Shown: one piece after another, positions 46,883 through 56,460 of the stretch
Layout: each line of letters opens with the position of its first letter
Numbering within the stretch: position 1 is the stretch's first letter
NCBI GenBank assembly: GCA_015680685.1
Contig: MNCI01034162.1
Coordinates: 1 to 56,652, forward strand
Direction: 5' to 3'
Source: Gnetum montanum
Taxonomy: Eukaryota > Streptophyta > Gnetopsida > Gnetales > Gnetaceae
Length of the DNA: 56,652 bases
Made by a program: the position numbers and the translations under genes
Notes under the pieces: model-generated
What the model saw: the letters and a program-made list of their open reading frames with translations, nothing else
What the model was told of the DNA's origin: nothing
Databases searched by the model: none

Positions 46883-47889
46883 GAGCCGTAAATATTCAAC
46901 TTGCTACTGGTTCTTATAACTGTAAAAAGAGAAGGCCTTACTTTAGAACTAGAAGCCTGGACAAACTCTTGCAATAACAAGTGGTTGAGCCGATGTACAC
47001 TCCTCCATCATCTAACACTTCGGAGCACCCTTTAGTCCAACAACAGAGTTGTACGCATACAGTTATGTTAACACATACCGTAACTGACTGGATCAAGGTA
47101 GGCCACCTTCCTAGGAAACTATCTGACCTTGAGAGCCCCTTAATCTATCTACAAATCACTGGGAATAAACCATATCAGGCTCTTCTTAACTCAGGTTCCG
47201 AAGTCAACTTAATATCATGAGAGATGTATCAAGCCTCGAACCTGCCCTAACTTAAGAAGAGCAATATCCAACTGGAGCTAGCTGACCAGTCCATCACCAT
47301 TCCCTTGGGATTGGTGGAGGACATCATTACCACTGTGTGTGGCTGGTCTTACCCAGCCGATTTCTTGGTGATTGAAATTAATAACAACAAAGGGGGCTTC
47401 CAAATTATAATGGGAAGACCATGGCTAAGTACAGTAGATGCGTACCTAGGGATCCATGATCTTTCCTTGCAAATATCTAAGATAAAAATATATGGAAAGA
47501 TCGAGAAGAAGAAAGTTCTGTGCATCACATACAGTGACTCAGAGGGTGATGACATGGAAGAGTGTTCAACACTTCTTCCATGTAATCGGTGTGCCCAAGA
47601 AATACAAATCCAAAGGTGCCTGTATGTAGCAACCACACTAGTAGTAGACACCCCGTGGTTGACAGCTACTAGGAAGAGCAAACTAATATGCATGGAACGA
47701 ACTGAGGAAACTCATGCTAACAATCAAGGCATAGACACATTGGAGTATGAGCGTCGTCAACTTTCACTCCTTAATCTAAGAACATCAATGGGGAGAAGTT
47801 GGGCACTTTTAAGAAATTCAAACAGGCACTCATTATTTCGGATCTCTCCCTTTCCATTCAGTCATGGGGGAGATGGCCACCTATGCTGA
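46870..47889 (+). pseudogene. Protease of element E, fused by deletion to the pol terminus
   Basis: The frame is shifted relative to gag at about 46850. It reads 'HTVTDWIKVGHLPRKLSDLE', then LLNSGSEVNLIS (47184-47219), where the catalytic Asp is Asn, a TGA at 47218, then 'ITIPLGLVEDIITTVCGWSY' and 'FQIIMGRPWLSTVDAYLGI'. After 'NRCAQEIQIQRCLYVATT' the 194-codon open frame (47305-47889) runs without a stop through a deletion junction near 47780-47850 into the pol terminus 'FSHGGDGHLC'. RT, RNase H and integrase are missing. Such a gag-protease element would depend on others for copying. Confidence 0.88.
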
Positions 47890-47913
47890 TCATTGGAGGC
47901 CCTCAGTTCTTTT

Positions 47914-48076
47914 TAGTTTTTGTTTAACACATTTTTGTTTTACAAATTTTTGTTTTACACATATTTTTTTTACACATATTTGTTTTACACATATTTGTTT
48001 TACACATTTTTTTCTTACAAGTTTTTGTTTTACACATTTTTGTCTTACACATTTTTGTTTTACAAATTTCTTTAAC
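47914..48076 (+). repeat. 15-bp minisatellite after pol of element E
   Basis: About eleven units of a 15-mer close to TTTTTGTTTTACACA, with variants TATTTGTTTTACACA and TTTTTGTCTTACACA. E1 and C have only a short degenerate trace at the same place. Open frames in it (Phe-Cys-Phe-Thr-His repeats on plus, Lys-Gln-Lys-Cys-Val on minus) are by-products. Confidence 0.9.
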
Positions 48077-48594
48077 TTTTCTTGTTTTTGTTTTACAACA
48101 TCGTTACACTTTTCCAATTTTTTGTGTGTGTTTGTATGTGTGTCATCAATACTGTAAGTTCGTCACCTAATAAGTGTTCTTCATGATGGTATGAACTGTT
48201 TTCTCATTGATTGCTAATGTTTGGTTTTTACCTTAAAGTTATGATGTTGATACTAAGGTATGTTCTTTTGATATGGCAGGCAATGAGTTCACTTCATCCA
48301 TCTAGCCACAAAGTCTATGGTCTCTATTCGCTTGGAAATGTACAGTCTCCTTTCTAAATAAGAACTTTAACAAATTAGTGACTAGGTATTTCTCAAACTA
48401 AGAAAGGACTCACAGTTTGAAAAGGGTGTGACTTCAAGGGAACTTGATGCATTTGTGTTGGTCAGTCTCTTGGGTGCTTGGATGTTTTCTTCTTGGGTTT
48501 TCTTGTCGTTCCGACGTTACCCACTTATCAGAAGCTGAGCCAATAAAAATAAGAAGTCTTTGCATCGTGTGGTTCGCACGCATAAAAACACAAA

Positions 48595-48694
48595 ACACAA
48601 AAAGGAAAAAAAAAAGAGAAAAGAAAAAAAATAAGAAAATAAAAAAGAAAAAAGAAAAAAAAAAGAGGGAAAAGAAAAACAAAAGAAAAAAAGT
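48595..48694 (+). repeat. Long A-rich purine tract
   Basis: Almost 100 bases made of A and G, with only a few T or C. The homologous place in E1 (about 11955) and C has a run of about ten A. Expanded by slippage, probably. The open frames across it on both strands (poly-Lys or poly-Phe) are meaningless. Confidence 0.85.
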
Positions 48695-49934
48695 GAGAAT
48701 TCAAAGCACACCCCTTAGACCAAATAATCCCTTGGGCTACAAGCATTGGTTATGGAACTAAAAATGTTCCCTCTAACTAAGGCCCTTTTTTCTTCCCATT
48801 CTCTCTTCATTTGTTTCGTTGAAATGGTGGTGGCTCTTTGGAGGAAGCATTCTTGTTCTTCAAGTGGATGGTTTGGCCAAGTGCATTGATGCAAAGTCAC
48901 TGGATGTGGTTGGTTTGAGGTCAAATTTAGAATGAGATTTGTCAAGTCACATTAATCATGAAACAAACAAGGGGCTGTACACCACCTTGTTCTTGGGATT
49001 CCATTCCATTCTTTTCTCTCCACCCTTCTCTCCATTGATCACCTCATTGTTGGTTGTATCATTAGTGTATATTTTGGTAGATACATTATTTTCTTTTAGG
49101 TAAATTCTCATGGTTAAGACTTTACCTCTTGTTCCAAAGGACATTCTCAGAGCCTATGGACTCTTTGAATGTGGGATTGTTAGGGCATTAAGGGCATGAG
49201 CCTGCTTTGGGGAGAACCCACTGACATTCCTATTTGGTGCGTCAATTAAATTCTTTCCCTTAACATTTTGCATTAATTTTATATTGTTCATTTCCATATT
49301 GACATCAATTTCATAGATGTCTTAGTTTTCTCCTTTTATCCATCTTCTTGTTCTTATTCTTTCTCCATTCTAATGCTACCGAAGGTTCACGATTAGTCAT
49401 GGGGGTACGGGGCCTAATTTTTTCGATTTTCTCCTAACCCCTACACCTTCGGTAGTCATCATGATTATATCCCCAGATCTGCAATCAGCCATACCATAAC
49501 TCAGCCAATGGACTTACACCGAAGCAAGGTATAAATTACATAATAATTCAATTACCCTTGCTAATATACGACTATGTTGTATGTGCAGATGGCAATGCAA
49601 CAGTGACTGGAATTGGAGCAAACACTTGGAATGGAGTAGTGCTGGAAGCAACTATGCACGGAGCAAGATTGATGACGTGTTTACAAATGGACAATGAAAG
49701 GCGCTATCTTGGCATTAGCAGTAGCAAAACTGCTTTCTCTCTCTCTCTTTCTCAGTTGCCAACTAAGGCCTGATATCATTGTAATAAGGTGTTCACCCTT
49801 GTTGTCATGAACACCAGTTGTTGTGTCTTATAATGATGATCCATTCACATGTCATCCCATTAGATCCATATTGAGTCAATAATCCCATACCTTCCCGATA
49901 TTATTGTAATGAACTCAAGGACGAGTTTTCATTT

Positions 49935-49946
49935 AGTCATGGGGTA
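49935..49946 (+). other. Polypurine tract of element E
   Basis: AGTCATGGGGTA directly precedes the LTR, preceded by the conserved 'GAACTCAAGGACGAGTTTTC' stretch seen before the other tracts. Confidence 0.7.
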
Positions 49947-50036
49947 CGATATCGTGTCCGCTGCGATATCGCATCCCTTGCAATATCGCGTACACGATAT
50001 TGCGTCTTCCTCTACGATATCGCATACACGATATCA
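49947..50036 (+). promoter_or_regulatory. Array of six GATATC-like palindromes in U3
   Basis: GATATC, GATATC, AATATC, GATATT, GATATC and GATATC cores occur at 49948, 49965, 49982, 49996, 50016 and 50030, most in a GCGATATCGC or ACGATATCG context; TGCGATATCGCA is a perfect 12-base palindrome. The array ends about 20 bases before the TATA box. A regulatory role is inferred from place and repetition. Confidence 0.65.
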
Positions 50037-50053
50037 CGGTCCACCGCCATATC

Positions 50054-50061
50054 TATAAATA
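50054..50061 (+). promoter_or_regulatory. TATA box of the E LTR
   Basis: ATCTATAAATAAGAGG, just downstream of the GATATC array. Confidence 0.7.
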
Positions 50062-50853
50062 AGAGGCGGCTCTCCCTTGTTTCATAATCCTAGGCTAGAA
50101 GCAGGAAAACTTTGGCAGATTGATCACTCCAGAGATAGAATATTTTCCATGTGCCCGCAGTAGGAGTCCTAAAGTGAACGAATCTTTATTTGAGCAACAT
50201 TATACCTGAACACAAGTTGTGTATGGCAATAAAGACAAGCTTCTTGGATAAACCTTGTAGTGGATGGAATAGGATTTATTACTTGTTATTTCTTACCTGT
50301 CATTTATTACATGTTATTTACTGTTTTCCTCTCTTACCCTTATCTCCTAGTAACGTAACATGAGTACGACTTGATTACGAGCATTTATGGATGTGTACAG
50401 ATAATCAAGGAACGGATGCTCATCGCACTTAAGCTAGTTAAGTGCCTCAGTACGACCACTTTGAGCATGTGTGTTACGCGTGGTGATCCCAGCAACGATT
50501 AGCGTTTGGTAGCCACAGTTGCATCGGTTCAGGGTGTGTACAGTAAGTGGGAATGGATGTTGATGCCAAGTAATTTAGACTTAGTTCATTAGTTAGAGTT
50601 AGTAATTAGTTTCTCAACCCTTCACCTTGTTAGCATAGGAGACATAAAACATAAAAAACTATAAAAATCATATACTTGGACTTACTTAACCATACACCGT
50701 GACAACTACAAGTAAGCCTGGGAAGACAACGAATAATTAACCCTAAGTGTTCCAAGAAGCGTGTAGGCACTTAGTCTGCGGAGTTCAACCGGATCGTGCG
50801 TGCTACGCTCGTATTCATATGGTTAAGTGTAGGGGTATCTTGCCACTCATCAC

Positions 50854-51047
50854 CATAAAAATCATATGCCTCAAGTTTACTTAACCATACAATCGTGACA
50901 TACGAGTAAGCTTGGGAAGACAATGATTAACCAACCCATCCTTGTTCCATCAAGGTGCACAAGCACTTAGTCCTTGGAATTCGATCGGATCGTGCATGTA
51001 TGCTCGTATTCGTATGGTTGAGCATAGGGATACCTCACCACTCATCA
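50854..51047 (+). repeat. Second LTR 3' fragment in tandem with the E LTR
   Basis: ATAAAAATCATATGCCTCAAG through ATACCTCACCACTCATCA repeats the last ~195 bases of the E-type LTR, in the same orientation and diverged. It may be the remainder of an older LTR into which E inserted, or the end of a lost neighbour. Confidence 0.8.
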
Positions 51048-51195
51048 CAAGCCATACAAATCACAAGCATATGCAAATGACCTAATCATAATTCATGGAT
51101 TGGTAGGTTGTTATCTTCCAAACTACATCGATATGATCCTTAGTGAGTAACTATGGTTAAGTGTAACTAAGGCATAAAAGAAGATGGAACTATTG
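51048..51195 (-). repeat. Inverted LTR fragment
   Basis: The minus strand reads '...GATTAGGTCATTTGCATATGCTTGTGATTTGTATGGCTTG', the end region of the family LTR without the last ~25 bases. The plus-strand LTR ending at 51047 sits against it, much as C sits in E1's LTR. Confidence 0.65.
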
Positions 51196-51226
51196 GAAAA
51201 CATCAAGGAGAACCATTACCACAACA

Positions 51227-51636
51227 AAGCATAAATTATTAACAGAAAAATAACCATACATCAAAAGCCATTGTTCCAAAAGAAAATAGAAAAGAAAATG
51301 ACTTTCAAATGCTTGTTAAATTGAGGTAAATGATCGGGTAATGCAATCTTATTAATTTCCATTACAATAAATATAGGTGATTACTTGCTTAACAAGCAAG
51401 CTATTTCTGTCTTGAAACAATTCATGGTTTTTCCAACTCTTCTCCAACTTTACTAGAATAATCTTCAAATCTTCTATAGTTTACATGGAGCTTCCAATAG
51501 ATTATCTTAAGTTTGCTTCAAATCTTATTTAGATCTTTTCAAAATCATGTAGTAGATGAGATCTTGATACTATCACATAATTATATTTCCATATTTAATA
51601 AAAATTATCAAGTTGGCATTGCTATGTCCTAATAAG
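51227..51636 (-). repeat. Direct repeat copy 1, possible copia-type LTR
   Basis: About 410 bases recur at 53750-54166 in the same orientation. Read on the minus strand the unit starts TATTAGGACATAGCAATGCC, close to a TGTTAGG start, and has a TATATTTAT box. Minus-strand GAAGGGGATGC lies just before its start, like a polypurine tract. The other boundary lacks a clear CA end, so LTR status is tentative. Confidence 0.5.
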
Positions 51637-51791
51637 CATCCCCTTCAATGTTAACATTAGAAGAAAACTTAAGAATACACTCCCTTAACTTGAAATCTTT
51701 ACTTCTCAATATGTGCACTATTCAATTTCATACCACTTGTAATAAAGATTATATTATTTATTGCCATAGCTAAACTATATGTTTGTGTAAT
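51637..51791. other. Short non-coding stretch left of the solo LTR
   Basis: AT-rich, no gene. Includes the polypurine-like GAAGGGG (minus strand). It continues at 52659 after the solo LTR. Confidence 0.4.
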
Positions 51792-52653
51792 TGATGAGCA
51801 ACAAGTAGTCCCTCCACTCAACTATACAAATCACAAGTGTTCATCAGCAATCTAGTTGAATTCTGTGGACATAGCCCCTAAGTGTGTCGATGGAGGAAGA
51901 TAGCCCATGAGAGTTATGATCATTGTCTTCTTGGCTTTAATTGCGTAAGCTCAATTATATGGTTAAGTGTAAGCTAAGGCACATGAATTTTATTTTTATT
52001 TGATATTTGATATTTTATTGTATCTAATTTAAGTATGAAACAAAGAGACTTAATTGAAGATTAACTATTTAACTATCTAATATCTTAATCTAACTAGCCT
52101 AACATAAACATTTGGGCACATTTTTTGTTTGCATCCTGAACTCATTCTAATGCTACTAGGTTACCAATTGTCTATTTCTAGGAGTACCAAATAACCACTA
52201 CTTCTGGGAATCACAAAGCGTTAAGTGGTATGTTCGAAGTGGTCGTACTTATGTATTATTATTAAGTGTATTAATTAACTAAGGACATGAATGTAACATG
52301 CATGAGTAATAAGGTCTCTAAAAGAAAACATTAATCTATTCTTAAGTGTTGCAAGGATTTCCAAGAGTCTCATCTTTATTTCCATCACATCAAAATTTTT
52401 AGGTACATTTATGCTCAAATAAGGATCCATACAATCCTTGAATTCCTATTATGAACACTCAGAAAATATTCTAACTTTGGACTAGGAAAACTAGAAGAGT
52501 TTGACTATGGTACTGACTTAATGTGCCATAAATATAGTGGGTATGTGCATTTATATAGGCAAGACTAGACACTGCATTGACACATATACATCGACACATC
52601 AAACCATGTGTCAACAGGGCTACATCAATGCAGCCAATTTAAATGATTCATCA
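51792..52653 (-). repeat. Solo LTR, Ty3/gypsy family, minus strand
   Basis: 862 bp. Minus strand starts TGATGAATCATTTAAATTGG and ends GACTACTTGTTGCTCATCA. Flanks are GTAAT (51787-51791) and ATAAT (52654-52658), a 5-bp duplication with one transition. TATA box at 52551-52558. U3 has GTTGACACATG, TGTCGATG and CATTGATG boxes. No internal sequence of an element adjoins either side. Confidence 0.86.
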
Positions 52654-52658
52654 ATAAT

Positions 52659-53749
52659 GACTCACATTTTTACATGTGACCTTAGTACTCTATTAAATAC
52701 TTAAACTTTAATATGTATTAAAACCTATATATATTTGTAGATGTGCCTAATGCTTCTTAGCGATATGAAGATCTTTCTTTGGACGACATAAGCAAGATAA
52801 CTATTTATTTCTAATATTTGTCTCATTTTTTATTATTTTAAGTTTATTTATATATATTAATGAATGAGCATTCCAAAGTCTATCATTATTTTAGAGTAGT
52901 ATCAAGATATTAACATCATATGGATTTATGGTTTATTTTGATGTTTAGTTATAAGTTTTCAATTATTAAATATTTAATTAATTAAATTATGTCAAAATTC
53001 AAAGTTATTGGATAATGCTCAAATTTGGTGGACTAACTTAACTTACACCTAGAGTATAGATATATAATTAGTTTTTTAATTCAAGCCTCAAATTTTGAGA
53101 TTTTACTGTTAAAGAATTAAAAAAAATACCATGTGGGATCATATTTTCCTTAATTCAATTAAAATGCTAATTTTTAGCATGGTGGCTATGGCACGTTTAT
53201 GCTCATTACAACCCACTAGGCATGTGTAAAATGTTGGATGGAAAAAAATTTTAGTATTAATGATCTTCACTAGATAAATTATAGGAAGTGTGGAAAATTG
53301 ATAAAAAGGGTCAAAAGTAAATTAGAAACCCTCATAGCATATAAACTAAAAAGTGACTTAAAATAAGACAAAAAGGTAAGGTCATGAGGAAAGTTAATGT
53401 GGGATGGTGATGTATGCTCTATAACATGCTTATGATGACATCTATTTTATTTATATGCAAATTATCCACTTCATATTAATGGCTAAAAAAGGAACAAAGA
53501 ACTCATTTAATAGAGGTCATGTGACTTTTTTGAGTGTTGTTAATCTCATATGTCCACTCCCTCATGAGAGCTTGCTTGTCCAAGTCAAGTAGCAATGATG
53601 CCATAAATAAAAATATGGATTTTTTAAGAATGTTTTATCTACTCTTTGGCCATTGTGTAAACTTTTATACACAAGTCTTTACCCAAGCCCTATGGTCTTC
53701 TCCATCCTATAGATAAAGGTGGTGTTTGCTCTAATTTTCACTTTTGGCC
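52659..53749. other. AT-rich sequence without recognisable gene
   Basis: About 1.1 kb, very AT-rich (for example 52820-53010), no family motif on either strand. If the flanking 410-bp repeats are LTRs, this would be interior of a small non-autonomous element. Confidence 0.45.
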
Positions 53750-54166
53750 AAGCATAAACTATTAATAGAAAAATAACCACACATCAAAAGTCATTATGAC
53801 AAAAGAAAATAGGATAAAAAAACATGATTCTTAAGTCCTTGCCAAACTAAGAAAAATGAGTATGCAATGCAATTCTATTAATTTCTATCACAATAAATAT
53901 ATGTGGTTGCTTGCTTAACAAACAAGCTATTTCTAAGTCTATCTTAAAATATCTCATGATTTTCCCAACTCCTCTCCAGCTTTACTAGAATAATGTTCAA
54001 GTCTTCTACAACTTACATGGAGCTTCTAATAGATCACCTTAAGTTATCTTAAGATCTACTTTAGATCTATCCAAAATCATCTACTAGATGAAATCTTAAC
54101 ACTATCACATAACTATATTTTCATATTTAATAAAACTTATCATATTGGCATTGTTATTTCCTAATA
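53750..54166 (-). repeat. Direct repeat copy 2, possible copia-type LTR
   Basis: Matches 51227-51636 nearly throughout. Minus strand starts TATTAGGAAATAACAATGCC; a TATATTTATTG box is at about 53895. It abuts the copia gag/pol sequence at 54167-54234. Confidence 0.5.
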
Positions 54167-54233
54167 GAAACTATAGTATAAGAAATCTACTTCTTTAATG
54201 CAGATTCTATTGTAAGAGAAGACACACATATGA

Positions 54234-55294
54234 AGATTTCTAGACAAGAATAGGATATGAAATCTACCTTCAACAAAAGATGAAGAAAAAAGAAAACATA
54301 AACAAAAAGAAAGGTACCAAGCTAAAAGGAAACTTGATCAAGATAACCATCCTTATTTGAAAGGTGTTAGTGTAATTAATTAGGATACATGGATTATTAA
54401 TAATGGATGCTCGAATCACATGATGCCCTACAAGGAATATCTTCTCAACTATAATCCACAAAGAATTGGCAACATCAAAATTCATGATGCCAAATTTCTT
54501 AACATAGAATGTGTAGAAAATTGCATAGTTAGACTTTCCAACAATTAGGTATTGAGTATCACTAAGTTTACCATGTTTCTCAACTGTTCAACTCTCTACT
54601 TTTAATAGGATAGATGTTAGATAAAGGCTTTAAAATTAGCCTTAAAATTAAAACTTGCAATATAACTAAAGTAAATGATAAAGAGGTCTACAAAATAAGA
54701 CTGATCAAAAATAGAATATATTATTTGAATTTTGAATACTTAGATCTGAAAGAAAATCTTATTAACGTTACAAAAAAATTAGCAAAATCACAACAATGAC
54801 ATTGATAAGATGATGTCATCTTTACAAATCAGCAACAGCACTAGCACTATAGAAGCTATAAAGGATTAGGACCACTAGGATAAAGAAGATGAAGCCAAAT
54901 TTTAGCATAAAAGACTTGGATATATATCATATTTGAAGAGAGAAAAAAGGAGAAAAATAAATAAAGTTATTGGAATGAAGGTCATAAACATCCTAAAGGA
55001 TAAATATGAAATTTGCATCTAAGGTAAACAAAAAAATCATTTCACATCAATCTTACTGAAAGAGCTAAAGAACCATTACATATCATCCACATGAATCTTC
55101 TAGATTTCATGCCAGTCACTTCCATTTGAGGAACTAATTATTTCTATATAATGATGGATGACTATTCCATATTTACATAGACCTATAATCTAAGAAGCAA
55201 AGATGAGGAATCTAATAAGTTTGAAGAATATCTCATGCTAATGAAAAATAAAAATTTCATCATAAAAAATATCCAAACATACATATGGGGAAAG
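54234..55294 (+). pseudogene. Ty1/copia pol: gag end, protease, start of integrase
   Basis: Plus strand, order as in copia elements. A Lys-rich gag end (54270-54330) is followed by WIINNGCSNHM (about 54388-54420), the copia protease active site where the catalytic Asp is Asn, and 'IKIHDAKFLNIECVENCIVR'. Then a GAG-pre-integrase region (open 54614-54799) and 'HKRLGYISYLKREKRRKIN', the zinc finger 'C..C' near 55010 ('EICI-stop-GKQKNHF'), 'NLLDFMPV' and 'MMDDYSIFT' (about 55150-55180), the first integrase Asp block. The frame is cut at 55294 by a solo LTR and continues at 56461. Stops and shifts show decay. Confidence 0.84.
55290..55294. repeat. Possible target duplication of the copia-type solo LTR (GAAAG / AAAAA)
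   Basis: GAAAG precedes the LTR and AAAAA (56461-56465) follows. Two G-to-A changes would explain the mismatch. Weak on its own, but it fits the break in the integrase frame. Confidence 0.4.
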
Positions 55295-56460
55295 TGTTAT
55301 ACATCCTTTATCTTTTTCTACATAATTCATAGACTTGGATACATTCTATGGCTTTTCAGCACTTAAGGCCATCTTCAGCAATCTAGATTTAATATCTTGT
55401 GTCATATGTAGCATAATTTCTAGATTTCTATCTTCAACTTTCCAAAAATGATGTTTCATGTTATCAGCAACATTGTTTTGGCTCTTCTTCCAATTTCAAC
55501 ATCCAACGTCAGCTCCAACTTTTAACATCAAACATCACATCAACTTTTGACATTTAGCGTCAAATTTGCCTAGTTGACATTCAATGTTAGTCTTGTATTT
55601 GACATTTGACATCAACTTTCACATCTATACATTGATTCTCCTATCCAGAACCCTCTATAATCTATCGAAAGATTCTATGGATCCCACTACATTATTTATA
55701 AGTGATCTACAAGTTATTTTCAACCTATAAATAAGAGAATATTCCTAAATGAAAAGGGATTGGCTTTGTAGACATTGTGATTTGTAATTTACTTCATTGA
55801 CCTCTTAGATATATGCTGAGCACTTGTAGTTATCTTTGGTACTAAATGTAGTTAGCATTTCTTGTGATTGGTGATTTTGAATTCTCTTTCCAAACACCTA
55901 CCTCTTTGCAAAATTTTTCTCTCTCCCTTTTCTTGCTAATGCCTCTAATCCCTAGTACATGTCCTTAAACATCCTTTTGCAAGCTTATGATTTCATATTT
56001 CTACTATAATCGAGGTTTTTTCCCTTTAGGCTTTCTATCTTTGGCATCATCTAAATATACTATGTATCTAGTTCCAGATTTCCTATGTTTTCTTTTCAAT
56101 TAATGCTTCAACAAGTTAGATCTATTCTGCTTTACATCTTGCTACCAATTGCTCTCATTTTGGCAACCACATACACATTACACTATGTTTTGTTTTACAT
56201 AGAACTACACATGATCTTTGTACATTCTCGACGAGCTATTCCACACATTCACTTTTTTTCTTTTTTCTTTTTTGCTCTTAGTTTTCTAATGTTTGGTGAA
56301 AACATTTAGCTCAAATTGGCAGATTTTGTCCTATGATCCACAAGTCCCTTTTCAATTTGAGGAAAGTTATTTGAAAGTTTAGTTTTCTTGAACTATTTGG
56401 TGGTCACAAGATTTCCTAGCTCATTTTCAGGTTAGGTTGTGTCTAATTCCTACCACAACA
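55295..56460 (+). repeat. Solo LTR with TGTT...AACA ends inside copia integrase
   Basis: 1166 bp of non-coding sequence from TGTTATACATCC to CCTACCACAACA splits the integrase frame. U3 carries degenerate repeats of AACATC and TTTGACATCAAC type (55495-55630); a TATA box (CCTATAAATAAGAG) lies at about 55723-55736. The 74-codon open frame at 56085 is accidental. Confidence 0.75.

Larger units (their letters stand above)
47890..49934 (+). other. Post-pol spacer of element E, non-coding
   Basis: Shares blocks with the other spacers: GGCAATGAGTTCACTTCATC (48279), GGGTGTGACTTCAAGGGAAC (48424-48443) and GCATGAGCCTGCTTTGGGG (49195). Unlike A, C, D and E1 it has no aORF; from about 49380 a different ~550 bp segment leads to the LTR, with a (CT)n run at 49735-49755. 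The open frame 49558-49773 resembles nothing recognised. No U3-like internal module was seen. Confidence 0.7.
49947..50852 (+). repeat. 3' LTR of element E
   Basis: 906 bp, starts CGATATCGTGTCCG (first base C instead of T), ends ATCTTGCCACTCATCA. U3 is very short: a GATATC palindrome array, then TATAAATA at 50054-50061. The R/U5 part has the shared GGTTAAGTGTAGGGGTATC end. The last 300 bases match the truncated 5' LTR at 44118-44416 with few differences, so E is younger than C. Confidence 0.9.

Noticed and set aside
47914-48076. Possible CRISPR array
   Set aside because: Units are contiguous 15-mers without spacers, in a plant retrotransposon.
47864-48157. Cys/Phe/Thr/His-repeat protein (plus) and Lys/Cys/Val-repeat protein (minus)
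   Set aside because: Both are readings of the 15-bp minisatellite.
48434-48761. Overlapping poly-Phe and poly-Lys open frames
   Set aside because: Produced by the long purine tract; no start context or conservation.
49558-49773. 71-codon frame as a small gene
   Set aside because: No recognisable similarity, no counterpart in other spacers, and it lies in the untranslated part of element E; kept only as a remark.
53534-53716. 60-codon frame in the AT-rich stretch
   Set aside because: Short, no motif, chance level for this composition.
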